Source: Planctomyces sp. (lineage in GTDB: Bacteria; Planctomycetota; Planctomycetia; Planctomycetales; Planctomycetaceae). From it: a stretch of DNA of 64,000 nt. The notes under the pieces were generated by a model. It worked only from the letters and a program-made list of their open reading frames with translations. It was not told the origin of the DNA and made no database searches. Below are positions 8,767 through 18,213 of the stretch, piece after piece. How positions within the stretch are numbered: the stretch's first letter is position 1; each line of letters begins with the position of its first letter. The stretch is from the NCBI GenBank assembly GCA_019636235.1, contig JAHBXW010000008.1, positions 124,001 to 188,000 of the forward strand, in the 5' to 3' direction. Position numbers and translations under genes: made by a program.

Positions 8767-9876
8767 TTACTTGCGGTGCGTCAGCGAGCGGGCCGCCCAC
8801 TGATCGGACACCCAGTCCAGCAACTGTCGGGCTTCGCCGTGCACGGCCGCTTCGGGGCACTGAGCCTCGACGGCGTGCGGCGTTGACGTTCCGCAGGTCC
8901 GCGCGACGATGTATCCCGGCCGCGCCCGGACCTGATCGTAAATCCGGATCGCGTACTCCCCCAGAATTCCAATCCCCAGCGCGTTCAACGCGCCGAACAG
9001 CGACACGACAATTGTTGTCGACGTCCAGCCGGGCAGCGCCGTGCCCGTCACCAGCTTGTGGTACAGCGCAAAGCCCGACAGACCCAGCGAAGTCAGCAGC
9101 GATGCCGCCGCGATGAAATAGAACATGGTCAGCGGCGCGGCGGAGAACGAAAACACGGCCGTCTTCGCCAGTCGGAACAACCCCCTCAGCGACACCCGCG
9201 GCTTGTCGTCGTGACGGCGGCCGCGCTCCACCGCGACGCCGATCTGCCGAAAGCCGACCCAGCTCCGCAGCCCGGGAAAGTACCGGTCGCGGTCGAGAAC
9301 GCCGGCAATCTCCCGCGCGACCCGGCGATCGACCAAGCCGAAGTTCCCCGCGTCTCGCGGAATCTCGGTCCGCGAAATCGCATTCAGCACGCGATAGAAG
9401 GACACGAACAGGACGCGCTTGGGCAACGACTCCTTCCGTCCCATCCGCACCGCGTACACGACGTCGAACCCCGCCCGCCAGAGATCCAGGAACGCGCGGA
9501 ACGCCCCCGGATCGTCCTGCATGTCGGAGTCCATGATGATCACCGCGTCGCCCCGCGCGTGTTCCAGACCCGCCTGCACGGCCGCCTGGTGCCCGAAGTT
9601 CCGCGAGAAGTGCAGCACCCGCGCCGCGCGGCAACGGTCCGCGATCGCATCCAAAGCCGGACCGCTGCCGTCCGTCGATCCGTCGTCGACGTACAGAATC
9701 TCATACCGGACGCCACAACCTCGCAGCGCGTGCTCCACGGAGGCATGCAACTGCTCGAGGACGCCCACCTCGTTGAACACGGGCAGCACGACGGAGACCA
9801 GCGTGTCGGCCGGCAGGGGACGGCCCGACTCCGAATCGCTGGAAACGGCGCCGTTCGGCGGCAGGAAATCCGTCAT
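8767..9876 (-). CDS. Family 2 glycosyltransferase with C-terminal membrane helices (GtrB/DPM1-like)
   Basis: The protein has 369 residues. The GT-A core carries VVLPVFNE, YVDDGSTDGS and IIMDSDMQDDP (DxD metal and sugar-nucleotide site). Two membrane segments follow at about 240-262 (FYFIAAASLLTSLGLSGFAL) and 275-297. This is the layout of enzymes that move a sugar from a nucleotide to polyprenyl phosphate. The start ATG at 9876 overlaps the upstream stop (ATGA, 9873-9876), so translation is coupled to the methyltransferase. Together with the GT-C-type protein at 10922 this suggests a lipid-linked sugar donor and its transferase. Confidence 0.85.
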   Translation of the reverse strand: MTDFLPPNGAVSSDSESGRPLPADTLVSVVLPVFNEVGVLEQLHASVEHALRGCGVRYEILYVDDGSTDGSGPALDAIADRCRAARVLHFSRNFGHQAAVQAGLEHARGDAVIIMDSDMQDDPGAFRAFLDLWRAGFDVVYAVRMGRKESLPKRVLFVSFYRVLNAISRTEIPRDAGNFGLVDRRVAREIAGVLDRDRYFPGLRSWVGFRQIGVAVERGRRHDDKPRVSLRGLFRLAKTAVFSFSAAPLTMFYFIAAASLLTSLGLSGFALYHKLVTGTALPGWTSTTIVVSLFGALNALGIGILGEYAIRIYDQVRARPGYIVARTCGTSTPHAVEAQCPEAAVHGEARQLLDWVSDQWAARSLTHRK

Positions 9877-10598
9877 CGCGTCAGCACCCCCACAACCGAA
9901 AGTCCGCACGGCACGCCGCAGCGGTGCAGCATCCAGCGCTCGGCCGCCGCGCAGCGCTGCAGCAGCCGATTCGTGCCCTCGGAGACGCGCGGAAACTCCG
10001 CGGCCCGCCGACTGGGCCGCATCCGCTGCAATCCCCGCACGGCGATCGCCGCCGGCAATGTGAACGAGTTCCAGTGGGTCAGTTGGCGCACCTGCAGGCC
10101 GGCTTCGACGGCGTGACGCCGCAGCATCGCAGCCGTGTAGCGGCGGAAATGGCCCAGCGCCCGGTCCCAGTCGCCATACAGAAACTGGTAGGCGGGGACC
10201 GTCACAATCAGCACGCCGTCGTCCGCCAGGGCGTCGCGGGCATTTCCCAGGACGCGCACCGGATCGGGAACATGCTCGACGACATCCAGCAATATGATCG
10301 CCCGCGCATCGCGACGGTCGGACGGCCAGGGGCAGCCCAGATCGTGCTGGCGGACGTCGTCCAACCCGCGCTGCCGGCCCAGTTCGACCGCTTCCGGCAT
10401 AATGTCATAGCCGGTGACGTCGTAACCCAATTCCTGGAACGCGAGCAGATTCCGGCAGGCGCCGACGCCGCCCTCGATCAGCCGGCCCGGCGGCGGCGCG
10501 TGGCGCAGCAGCAGTTCGGTGACGAGTTCCCGTTTGGCGACGTGCCACCAGTAGCCGTCCTCCAGATGGGCGAGTTCCTGCAGATGGGCGACCTGCAT
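9873..10598 (-). CDS. Class I SAM-dependent methyltransferase
   Basis: The protein has 241 residues. Motif I is degenerate but recognisable (RLIEGGVGACRNL, residues 39-51), followed by DVTGYDIMPEAVEL with the acidic SAM contact, then LLDVVEHVPDP and LADDGVLIVTVPAYQFLYGDWD. The stretch after motif IV is typical of methyltransferases in sugar and lipopolysaccharide loci. AGGAG lies 8 bases before the ATG at 10598. The gene overlaps the GT2 gene by four bases and heads this two-gene operon. The substrate is not known; a glycan or lipid is inferred from the partner. Confidence 0.8.
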   Translation of the reverse strand: MQVAHLQELAHLEDGYWWHVAKRELVTELLLRHAPPPGRLIEGGVGACRNLLAFQELGYDVTGYDIMPEAVELGRQRGLDDVRQHDLGCPWPSDRRDARAIILLDVVEHVPDPVRVLGNARDALADDGVLIVTVPAYQFLYGDWDRALGHFRRYTAAMLRRHAVEAGLQVRQLTHWNSFTLPAAIAVRGLQRMRPSRRAAEFPRVSEGTNRLLQRCAAAERWMLHRCGVPCGLSVVGVLTR

Positions 10599-10921
10599 TG
10601 CGGTCTCCTGGGGACGAAACGGGGCGCGCTGCCTGGCGTGCTGGAATTCTGGCCCCTGGAATCGTGTTGCAGCGCCGCAACATGGCCGCAGAATCCAACC
10701 GGTGAGGCCGCGGCGCGCGGCCGGTCGATCGTGCCGGTCGGGGGGAGAGTAGGGATCGAATCCGCCGTGCCGCGCCGGCGGACTGTGACGGGCCAGGGTG
10801 GGGCCACGTTGCCGTTCCGCAACAGGGGCAGCGACGGGACGGGGCGGGATGGCGTCGCGAAGTAGGCTTCAGCGCGGGCAATTGGCGTTAGCAGGCGAGC
10901 ATTCCGATTCCGGACGATCCA
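10599..10921. other. Divergent intergenic region, 323 bp
   Basis: This region separates the methyltransferase (minus) from the membrane protein (plus), so it should hold promoters for both. I see only small hairpins (TGTTGC...GCAACA near 10670 and GTTGC...GCAAC near 10810) and no clear -35/-10 pair. No convincing ORF. Confidence 0.4.
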
Positions 10922-12625
10922 TTGGCAGCGGCAGCTCCCGATTTTCGATCCACGCTGCGAGGCGCCCCGGCGATCGCCGGAACGACGCTCGCGCTCGCTG
11001 TCGTGCTGGCGGCGCTGGGGCCGCCGTTCCTCTGCGCGCCTCCGGGGCCGGATCCCGCGATGTATGACGTGCAGGCGCGCACCGTCCTCGACGGCGGCGT
11101 GCTGTATCGCGATGTCGTGGAACCGAATCTTCCCGGCGCGGTCTGGATCCATCTCGCAGTGCGGCGGTGTGCAGGCTGGTCGTCGGAGGCGCTGCGCGCC
11201 TTTGATTTGGCATGGTTCCTGGCGACGGCCGTTCTCGCCGCCGCCTTTGTGCGGGGCTCGGGGCGCGGCGCGGCCGCGCTGCGCGGACTCGTCGTCCTGG
11301 CGCTGATCGGCGGTTATGCGTCGCTGAGCGAGTGGTGCCACTGCCAGCGCGATGTCTGGCTGCTGCCTTTCGCGCTGGGAGCCCTCCATCTGCGGGTTCG
11401 AGCGGTCGAGTCCGCCGATCGTTCCGAGGCGATGTCGACTCGGGCCCGGCTGCGACGAATCAGCGAGGGAGTTCTGTGGGGTCTGGCCGTCTGGCTGAAG
11501 CCGCACATCATCCTGCCGGCAATCGCCGCGCTGGCGGCAGGAGAGCTGGCCGTCCGCCGCTCGACTTCTCGATCCGGGCCTGCGCAGCGACTGGGACGCG
11601 AGTTGGCGGAAATGGTCAGCGGCGGGCTGCTGGTCGGCGCGATCGGCAGCGCCTGGTTGATCGCGACGGGCGCGTGGCAGCCGATGTGGACGATGCTCCG
11701 CGAGTGGAACCCTGAGTACCTGGCGGCTTCGGCCGCGCGCTGGACATGGCCGCGGTTCTGGACGATGCAGGCGCGGATGGCGCCCTGGTCGCTGATCCAG
11801 ATCGCAGCCGCGGCGACGGCGTTCGCCAAGCTGCGAAACGTCATCGCTCTCCGCGGCCATGCGGACCGCGCAGCGGCGAGCCGCAACGCGGTGCTGGCCG
11901 GCGCCTGGCTGGGCTGGTGCGTCCAGGCGATCTTTCTGCAGCATCTGTTCGATTATGTGTATGTCCCCGGGCTGGTGTTGGGCGCGACGCTGGTGGCGTC
12001 CGCGCAGGCGCGGTCGTTGTCCGAGCGGCTTGAAGCTCGCTCGTTGCGAATCGTCGCCGCGAGCCTGCTCGTCGGCGTCAGTCTGATCCTGAACGCTGGT
12101 TGGGTCGCGGCCTGGCCGCAATGCGTGCGCGAGGGGAGCACGCCAGCCGTTCGTGACCGGCTGGCCCGGCTGCCGGTGACGAACTGGAGCGAGCTGTCGC
12201 AAGTGGAGGCGTTTCTGGCGGCGGAAATGATCCGGGACGGCGAACTGACGGCCTATCACACGCACACGGTGCATCTGCTCCGGCAGCTCGACATCCGGCC
12301 GTCGACGCGGTTCGTGCTTACCGAGACGCACATCCGGTTGTTCCCCAGTCGGACAACGGAGATCAAGGCGGCGCTGGACGCGTCGGGCCAGCAGTACATT
12401 GTCGTGAATCTGCTCGAGGCCGGTTATGAAACGGCGATCCCCAGAACGGACCGGGATCCCGAGAGCTGGCGGGACTATTGCGATGCCGAATCGATGCGGC
12501 GATTTCCGTTTCATCTGCCGGCGGCGCTGCGCGCGGGTCGGTACGTGGTTCTGCGGGCGACCGGCGCTGCGGCGGAGCTGGAGACGCGGTTCCTGCCGCT
12601 GGCGGCAAAAACGGCCGGACTGTGA
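10922..12625 (+). CDS. Polytopic membrane protein, GT-C/family 39-like glycosyltransferase
   Basis: The protein has 567 residues and about ten hydrophobic segments. After the first helix comes an acidic loop, PGPDPAMYDVQART and LYRDVVEPNLPGAVW. This resembles the first periplasmic loop of PMT/ArnT-like GT-C transferases, where acidic residues are catalytic. These enzymes move sugar from polyprenyl phosphate to a lipid, protein or glycan outside the membrane. The C-terminal about 140 residues are soluble. The start is uncertain: TTG at 10922 is the earliest and keeps the first helix, while the next ATG (11060) would remove it. It is divergent from the GT2 pair that could supply its donor. Confidence 0.65.
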   Translation: MAAAAPDFRSTLRGAPAIAGTTLALAVVLAALGPPFLCAPPGPDPAMYDVQARTVLDGGVLYRDVVEPNLPGAVWIHLAVRRCAGWSSEALRAFDLAWFLATAVLAAAFVRGSGRGAAALRGLVVLALIGGYASLSEWCHCQRDVWLLPFALGALHLRVRAVESADRSEAMSTRARLRRISEGVLWGLAVWLKPHIILPAIAALAAGELAVRRSTSRSGPAQRLGRELAEMVSGGLLVGAIGSAWLIATGAWQPMWTMLREWNPEYLAASAARWTWPRFWTMQARMAPWSLIQIAAAATAFAKLRNVIALRGHADRAAASRNAVLAGAWLGWCVQAIFLQHLFDYVYVPGLVLGATLVASAQARSLSERLEARSLRIVAASLLVGVSLILNAGWVAAWPQCVREGSTPAVRDRLARLPVTNWSELSQVEAFLAAEMIRDGELTAYHTHTVHLLRQLDIRPSTRFVLTETHIRLFPSRTTEIKAALDASGQQYIVVNLLEAGYETAIPRTDRDPESWRDYCDAESMRRFPFHLPAALRAGRYVVLRATGAAAELETRFLPLAAKTAGL

Positions 12626-12771
12626 AGCTGTGCGGCGCGCGCCTTCGCCTGCCGCCGGCGTGACCGGTGCGGCCGTTTGATTCGATCGTCTCGTCAGAAC
12701 CGGATGTCCGATACTCCCACCGGCGCCGTGTGCGTCGAACGAGCGGATTGTCGGCCTCAGGGAGGGGGAAC

Positions 12772-13335
12772 ATGCGGGGGCGCGGAGCGGGAAGCACGAG
12801 AGAGCGGCCGCCGCGGCGCTGGGCCATGCCCGCGGCGCTAGCGCTTTTGCTCAGCGGCTGCCATTCGCCGCTGCACGAGTTGCAGCGCGGCGGCCGCCAC
12901 GTGCTCTATTCCCGCAACGCGGACGACCTGCTGACGGCCCGCACGGCGCGGAGCATCGCGCGGCGGGACCTGAAGCGGATTTCGCATGCGGGCGGCTGCG
13001 TCTCCGGCGATTTCGCATCAGGGTATCAGCAGGCGTACGTCGACGTCGCGCTGGGCGGCTCGGGCGTCACGCCCGCCGTTCCACCTCGATCCTATTGGGG
13101 CATGGCCGACCGATCAGCGGCCGGCCACCGTCGCGTGCAGGACTGGTTCGACGGTTACGGGGCGGGCGCCGACGAGGCCTGGACGGTGTTCGGCGACTAC
13201 AACGTCGTCGCGACCTCCGAGCCGCCGCTCGCACACTGCGAACCTCCGCACGGGGGCTGGCCGTCCGGCGGCTGGCCGACGGGAGCAGCGCCCGCGGCAG
13301 GCTGGGCCGCCGGGAACGGGCCAGCGCGTTTCTAA
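12772..13335 (+). CDS. Small lipoprotein of unknown function
   Basis: The protein has 187 residues and a lipoprotein signal: an Arg-rich start, then MPAALALLLSGC with the lipobox Cys near residue 29. The mature part has SRNADDLLTARTARSIARRD and a Trp/Gly-rich tail ending in repeated GGWP. No domain is recognised. GGAGG lies 6 bases before the ATG at 12772. It is 48 bases upstream of the Wza-like gene, so it may be an accessory of the export channel. Confidence 0.7.
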   Translation: MRGRGAGSTRERPPRRWAMPAALALLLSGCHSPLHELQRGGRHVLYSRNADDLLTARTARSIARRDLKRISHAGGCVSGDFASGYQQAYVDVALGGSGVTPAVPPRSYWGMADRSAAGHRRVQDWFDGYGAGADEAWTVFGDYNVVATSEPPLAHCEPPHGGWPSGGWPTGAAPAAGWAAGNGPARF

Positions 13336-13383
13336 GCGTCAGCGGGCTGCGGAACAGAGTGGGTCGAGCGTCAGGGGAACGGC

Positions 13384-15483
13384 ATGTGTGACAGGCAGGA
13401 CCATCCGACGACACTGCGCTGGGCGGGCTGCGGCCGTTGGCTGGCCGGCCTGGCGATCGTGGGTTGTCTGGCGCTGCCGGGGTGCGCGGCGTTTCGGCCG
13501 ATTCGCGGGATTCCTGCCAGCCACGCGCCCGCGGAGCTTCTCGGCGAAAGCCGGGAAGGGGCCCGGACCATCAACCTCAGCCTGCTGACCCGCCGCCCGC
13601 AGGATCAGTATCGCGTCGAGGCCGGCGACATCCTCGCCGTCTACATTCCCGGACTCCTGGGTCCGCGGACCGTCATCGGCCCCAACCTGACGGCGCAGGT
13701 CGTCGGCGAATCTCCTCCGATCACCGCGCCGGCCAACTCGTACGACCCGCCGCTGATGGGCTACCCGATCACGATTCGCGATGACCACACGCTGGTCCTG
13801 CCTCAGCTTCCGCCGCTGCCCGTCCGCGGGCTGACGCTTCGCGAAGTCGAGATGCGAATCGCCGACGCCTGCCGCCAGGCTCAATTGCTGCAGGAACAGA
13901 ACATCGAGATTCTCGTGAGCCTCTGGCGGCCGCGCGAATACCGCGTGTTGGTCGTCCGGCAGGAAGCGACGGAAGACCTCTCCGGCGGCGCGGCCCAGCA
14001 GGGAACCGTGAACGTCGGAAAGTCGAAACGCGGATCGGGTCATGTGGTCCGGCTGCGCGCCTACGAGAACGACGTCCTGCACGCGCTGTCCGACAACACC
14101 GTCGCCGCGAACGGACTCCCCGGACTCGACGCGGAGAACGCGATCTACATCATCCGTCGCAGCCGGCATGGTTCCGCATGTCCGCCCGCTGAGTTGAGCC
14201 CGGTCGCTCCGACGCCGGTCGGACGGTTCCCACAGCCCGCGGAGGCGCCCTACCCCACGGCCGCACCCTATTCGGCCGTTCCGCCGAATCCGGTTCCCAT
14301 TCCGGAGCGGACGCCGGGCCTTCACTCCGTGACCCCGCCGCTTCAGACGCCTGCCCCGCAACCAGGGCCGGCTGCCGGGTCTCCGGAAGCGCCCGGATAC
14401 CTTTCACCGCCGGCTGGCGGCGTGCCTTACGCGCCCGCCTTCGGCACGCATTCGATCGCGCCGACGCCACAGTCGCAGCCGCTATCTCCAGAGCGTATCC
14501 AGTATGGCACGCCGGAGAATGGCATGCCGATTCTCCCGCAGTCGCATCAGGTCATCCGCGGACAAAGCCCAGGCGGCCCGGGACTTATGCGCGGCCATTC
14601 GGCTTATTCCGCGAGCCGCAGCGGACGTCCGGGCTCAATCGCGACAGAGTCCGCCCCGGGACGCGACGGCGGCATCCTGCAGACGTCCTATGCCGAGTGG
14701 TCCGAACCGCTCGCCGGGCCTGCGTCAGCGTCTCCCGTCTCCTGGCCGGCGCCCGGCATGGTCCCGGCGTCCTCGAATCCGTACGCCGGTCCGCCGGTGA
14801 ACGGCTATCCGCCCGCGGGAGGGTATCCGCCAGCGATGCAGCCGACTGGCCCCGGCTGGGCGCCCGCTCCGGGCCAAGTGCCGTCCGCGCCCTGGAGCGC
14901 GCCGGCTGTCTGCCCGCCCGGCGCCTGGGGAATCGGCGAGTATGGCGAAGCGGACTTCACGATCGACGGCCCCAACGTGATCCGGATCCCGATTCGGCTG
15001 GCGCCCGGCCAGTCGCCGAACATTACGGAAGAGGACATCACGCTGTACGACGGCGACATCATCTTCATCGAATCCCGCGACACCGAGGTGTTCTACACGG
15101 GGGGATTGCTGGGGGGCGGCGAGTACATGCTGCCGCGCGACCGCGACCTGCACGTCACGGAAGCGATCTCGGTGGCGCAGTCGAACATTCAGGCGGGCGG
15201 TCCGACGCAGTCGGTGGGCGGCGTGTCGGCGCTCAACGGCGACGTCTCGGTCAGCCCCAGCCGGGTCATTGTGCGGCGGCGGTTTGCGGATGGCCGGATC
15301 GTGCCAATCGAAGTCGACCTGTACCGGGCACGGCTGCGGGCGGAGGAAGACATCCTCATCATGCCGCGGGACCTGATTCTGCTGGAGTACACCTGCGGCG
15401 AGGCGACGCTGGCCTTCATCGAGCGGCATCTGCTGGCGGGAGCGCTGTTTGGCGTCGCGGCGGCGCAGATGACCACCAACTGA
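13384..15483 (+). CDS. Wza-like polysaccharide export lipoprotein with long Pro-rich insert
   Basis: The protein has 699 residues. A signal and lipobox (LALPGC) are at about residues 28-34. A Poly_export domain follows (QYRVEAGDILAVYIPG at about 75-90, then ITIRDDHTLVLPQLPPLPVRG). A second SLBB-like part occupies about 520-640 (VFYTGGLLGGGEYMLPRD). Between them, about residues 265-515, lies a low-complexity stretch of Pro, Gly, Ala and Ser not found in ordinary Wza (about 380 residues). It should form an outer-membrane exit for exopolysaccharide. AGGGGA precedes the ATG. It is in the same direction as the lipoprotein upstream and the TadG-like gene downstream. Confidence 0.8.
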   Translation: MCDRQDHPTTLRWAGCGRWLAGLAIVGCLALPGCAAFRPIRGIPASHAPAELLGESREGARTINLSLLTRRPQDQYRVEAGDILAVYIPGLLGPRTVIGPNLTAQVVGESPPITAPANSYDPPLMGYPITIRDDHTLVLPQLPPLPVRGLTLREVEMRIADACRQAQLLQEQNIEILVSLWRPREYRVLVVRQEATEDLSGGAAQQGTVNVGKSKRGSGHVVRLRAYENDVLHALSDNTVAANGLPGLDAENAIYIIRRSRHGSACPPAELSPVAPTPVGRFPQPAEAPYPTAAPYSAVPPNPVPIPERTPGLHSVTPPLQTPAPQPGPAAGSPEAPGYLSPPAGGVPYAPAFGTHSIAPTPQSQPLSPERIQYGTPENGMPILPQSHQVIRGQSPGGPGLMRGHSAYSASRSGRPGSIATESAPGRDGGILQTSYAEWSEPLAGPASASPVSWPAPGMVPASSNPYAGPPVNGYPPAGGYPPAMQPTGPGWAPAPGQVPSAPWSAPAVCPPGAWGIGEYGEADFTIDGPNVIRIPIRLAPGQSPNITEEDITLYDGDIIFIESRDTEVFYTGGLLGGGEYMLPRDRDLHVTEAISVAQSNIQAGGPTQSVGGVSALNGDVSVSPSRVIVRRRFADGRIVPIEVDLYRARLRAEEDILIMPRDLILLEYTCGEATLAFIERHLLAGALFGVAAAQMTTN

Positions 15484-15552
15484 TGGCGGGGGTCGTGCCC
15501 AGTGGTGGGAGCGGCCCTGGTCCGACTCGGGGACGTCGGCCCGTTGCAGTTT

Positions 15553-15581
15553 GATTCCGCATCGGGCACAACTGCGGAATC
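15553..15581. terminator. Perfect inverted repeat between the export gene and the TadG-like gene
   Basis: GATTCCGCA at 15553-15561 and TGCGGAATC at 15573-15581 form a 9-bp stem with an 11-nt loop, followed by GACTCTGTTTC. It lies 70 bases after one stop and 22 bases before the next ATG. It could be a weak terminator or a regulator site; the sequence does not decide. Confidence 0.4.
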
Positions 15582-15602
15582 GACTCTGTTTCGGCTCCCC
15601 TC

Positions 15603-16892
15603 ATGCCGCGTCCCGCCCGATCGTCCGAAGGCTTCGCCCTCGCCCGGCTGCACGCTGATGAGCGCGGCGTGACGAGCGTCATGTCGCTGGTCGCGGTGCT
15701 GGTGTTCACGATTCTACTCGTGATGCTGACGAACGTCGTGCGGCACGTGGACGACAAAGTGCGCATGCAGAATGCCGCCGATGCGACGGCATATTCGGCG
15801 GGAGCCGTTCTCGCGCGGGGCCTGAATTCGATTGCGCTGGCCAACCGCGTGCAGTCGGACACGCTGGCGCTGGTGGCGTTGCTGCAGGCCCTCGAACAGA
15901 ACGGCGACCGGACCGGACAGCCTCTGCAGCCTCTGCTGCTGTTGGTTCTGGGCTCGCCCGACAGCGTTGAGTTTCCGCCGGGGGACCGGCTGATCGAGAA
16001 CTATCAGCGGGACCTGTTGTGGTCGGTTCCCGAAGCGGCGCGGGAGGCGGCGCTGGAGATCGCGGCCCGTCACGGCTTGCCGCGAGGCCAGTTGCTTCCG
16101 GGCGCCGGGCAGGCCCGGTTCGAAGCCGATTCGCAGTCAGGGCCCCGGGGGCCGATCGTCGGCGTCCTGTGGAGGACTCCCGGGCTGGAGGTCGGCCAGA
16201 TCAACGAGTTCGATCCGCGCGAGCGCACGCTCCCGATTCTGGATCCGAATGCCGACGGCCCGGACCTGTTGCTGCTGCCGGATCCTGACGACGCCCTGGA
16301 ACGGGCTCGCCGCAGCCGCCGCGAAGCCGCAGGCGCCGCACTCGAGGCCTGGATGGACGTCTGCAGCGCCTCCGGAATTCTGATCGATCGGGATGTCCGC
16401 CGGGATGCGGCGGCCGCGCTGGATGAGCTCTTGGACGTTCGGCATCGCCATTCCAACCTGCCGTTCCTGTTGCGTTCGACCCCGGAGCGGGGCGCCGCCG
16501 GCAATCTGGCGCTGCAGTGGGACTATTCGTTACTGGGCGTCGCCTATCGGCAATTCGATCGCGAGCACGGCCCACGGATGTTTCGAAACCCGGTGGCCGA
16601 TCAGTCGGATGCGCTGGCCTTCGCACAGGTGCGATTGTTTCTGCCCCGGCCCCGCTACCGATGTTGCCCGTGGGTCTTCGAGACCGAGCACGGACCGGTG
16701 CTGCACACCGATCCCTGGAGCCGGGACTGGGACAGTTTCAACCCGATGTGGAGCGTGCAGTTGATGCCGGCCGATGCGGAGGCGGCGCTGGCCGTTTTGC
16801 AATCGGCGCCGTCCGCCGGAGGCGCGGGGTTTCGCCCGCTGCGGCTCGACAATGTTCTGCCGCAGGACATCGAGCGGATCAACACGCACTGA
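15603..16892 (+). CDS. TadG/TadE-like single-pass surface protein
   Basis: The protein has 429 residues. The N-terminus reads DERGVTSVMSLVAVLVFTI, a helix at about 22-46, then RMQNAADATAYSAGAVLARG. This is the signature start of TadG-like pseudopilin-type proteins, where the helix is followed by a QNAADAAA motif. The remaining about 370 residues are a soluble exported domain with no recognised fold. A second set of such proteins is at 55060-58320. Its place after the polysaccharide exporter suggests a cell-surface role. Confidence 0.65.
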   Translation: MPRPARSSEGFALARLHADERGVTSVMSLVAVLVFTILLVMLTNVVRHVDDKVRMQNAADATAYSAGAVLARGLNSIALANRVQSDTLALVALLQALEQNGDRTGQPLQPLLLLVLGSPDSVEFPPGDRLIENYQRDLLWSVPEAAREAALEIAARHGLPRGQLLPGAGQARFEADSQSGPRGPIVGVLWRTPGLEVGQINEFDPRERTLPILDPNADGPDLLLLPDPDDALERARRSRREAAGAALEAWMDVCSASGILIDRDVRRDAAAALDELLDVRHRHSNLPFLLRSTPERGAAGNLALQWDYSLLGVAYRQFDREHGPRMFRNPVADQSDALAFAQVRLFLPRPRYRCCPWVFETEHGPVLHTDPWSRDWDSFNPMWSVQLMPADAEAALAVLQSAPSAGGAGFRPLRLDNVLPQDIERINTH

Positions 16893-16949
16893 CTGCGGAC
16901 TGCGAATCGCCGTTGAAGCCGACACGTGTTGAACTCCGGCACTGCGACC

Positions 16950-18188
16950 ATGCCCCCGTCCCCCCAGCGCGATGAACTGACGGCGGAGTCCCGCTGGTAC
17001 GCCCTCCTGGGAGGCGCGCTGACCGCCGCGACGTGGGGACTGTGGCTGGGCCAGTCCGACTTTCCGGAAATCCCGCTCTTCGCCGTGGGGCGGATCGTCC
17101 CCCGCGGCGCCGACGCCCTGCTGCTGGCTGCGATCGTCGCCAGCCTGGCGCTGACCTTCGCCCCGCGCACCCGCCGCGCCGCCTGGATCGGCTTCGCGAT
17201 CGCCTGGGGGCTCTCCGCGTGTCTGAACCAGCATCGCATCCAGGTCTGGGCCTGGCACCTGGCGGTCGCGGGAGTCGTGCTCGCGGCCTTTCCTCCCGCC
17301 GCAGCCCGGCGTCGGCTGCAATGGCTGACGATCAGCATCTACGCCTGGTCGGCGGCATCGAAGCTCGACTTCGGTTTCGTCGAGCATCAGGGCCGGCAGT
17401 TGAGCGTCGGCCTGTTGACCGCGCTGCGGATCGACCCGACGCGTCTGCCCGCGGGAGCGATTTCCGGGCTGCCCTGGGCGTTCTCGCTGGGAGAACTGCT
17501 GATCGCGTGCCTGCTCGCCAAGCCTGAGGCGCGCCGGTATGGGCTGGCGTTGTCGCTGGCCATGCATGCGGCGCTGCTGCTGGCGCTGGGACCGCTGGGC
17601 CTGAACCACGAGTCGGGCGTCCTCCTGTGGAACGTGCTGTTCATCGGCCAGAACGTGCTGCTCTTCGGGCGATCGGGGCGCGCTGCGGCGTCCTCGGATG
17701 AAGTTCCCGCGGCTGGGGATCCTGCGCCGGGCCGAGGTCGCGGTCTGGCCGCAACGGCCGTGCTGTGGCTGGCGCTGGTAATGCCCGTGGGGCAGTCCTG
17801 GGGCTGGTGGGACGTCTGGCCGTCGTGGGCCGTGTATTCGGCGCGGGCAGGCTGGACGACGATCCTGGTCCACGCGGACGACGTCGAACGGCTGCCGGAG
17901 TCTTGCCGGCCGTTCGTGCAGCCGGCGGCTCCGCTGTCGGACTGGCGACCAGTGAACGTCGATGCGTGGTCCCTGTCGACGCTGCACTGTCCGGTCTATC
18001 CGCAGAGCCGGTTTCGGTGGGCGATCGCCGCGGTCCTTGCGCAGCGGGCCGAAGTGCGGGTCGAAACTCGCTCGCCTCCGGATCGGCGCACCGGGGCGTC
18101 GGAGTTCAGCGCCTGGGAATTCAGCGGCCCGGAGCTGCCGCCGGACGTCGAGGGCCGCTTCCTGCTGAACGTGCGGCCTCGGCGGTGA
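16950..18188 (+). CDS. Multipass membrane protein, possibly HTTM/DoxX-like
   Basis: The protein has 412 residues with about eight hydrophobic segments and a soluble C-terminal region of about 90 residues. The central part (SIYAWSAASKLDFGF) recalls the helix-Lys pattern of HTTM/DoxX-type proteins, and FSLGELLIACLLA follows. The match is weak and the function is unknown. A GTG at 16926 in the same frame is an alternative start. It follows the TadG-like gene by 57 bases and converges on the phosphatase gene 25 bases later. Confidence 0.6.
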   Translation: MPPSPQRDELTAESRWYALLGGALTAATWGLWLGQSDFPEIPLFAVGRIVPRGADALLLAAIVASLALTFAPRTRRAAWIGFAIAWGLSACLNQHRIQVWAWHLAVAGVVLAAFPPAAARRRLQWLTISIYAWSAASKLDFGFVEHQGRQLSVGLLTALRIDPTRLPAGAISGLPWAFSLGELLIACLLAKPEARRYGLALSLAMHAALLLALGPLGLNHESGVLLWNVLFIGQNVLLFGRSGRAAASSDEVPAAGDPAPGRGRGLAATAVLWLALVMPVGQSWGWWDVWPSWAVYSARAGWTTILVHADDVERLPESCRPFVQPAAPLSDWRPVNVDAWSLSTLHCPVYPQSRFRWAIAAVLAQRAEVRVETRSPPDRRTGASEFSAWEFSGPELPPDVEGRFLLNVRPRR

Positions 18189-18213
18189 TCGCCAACCAAG
18201 CCGAGCGGGTCGG

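Noticed and set aside
16530-17987. 485-codon open frame on the minus strand
   Set aside because: It spans two real plus-strand genes, has Arg/Gln-rich composition typical of antisense frames in GC-rich DNA and no domain.
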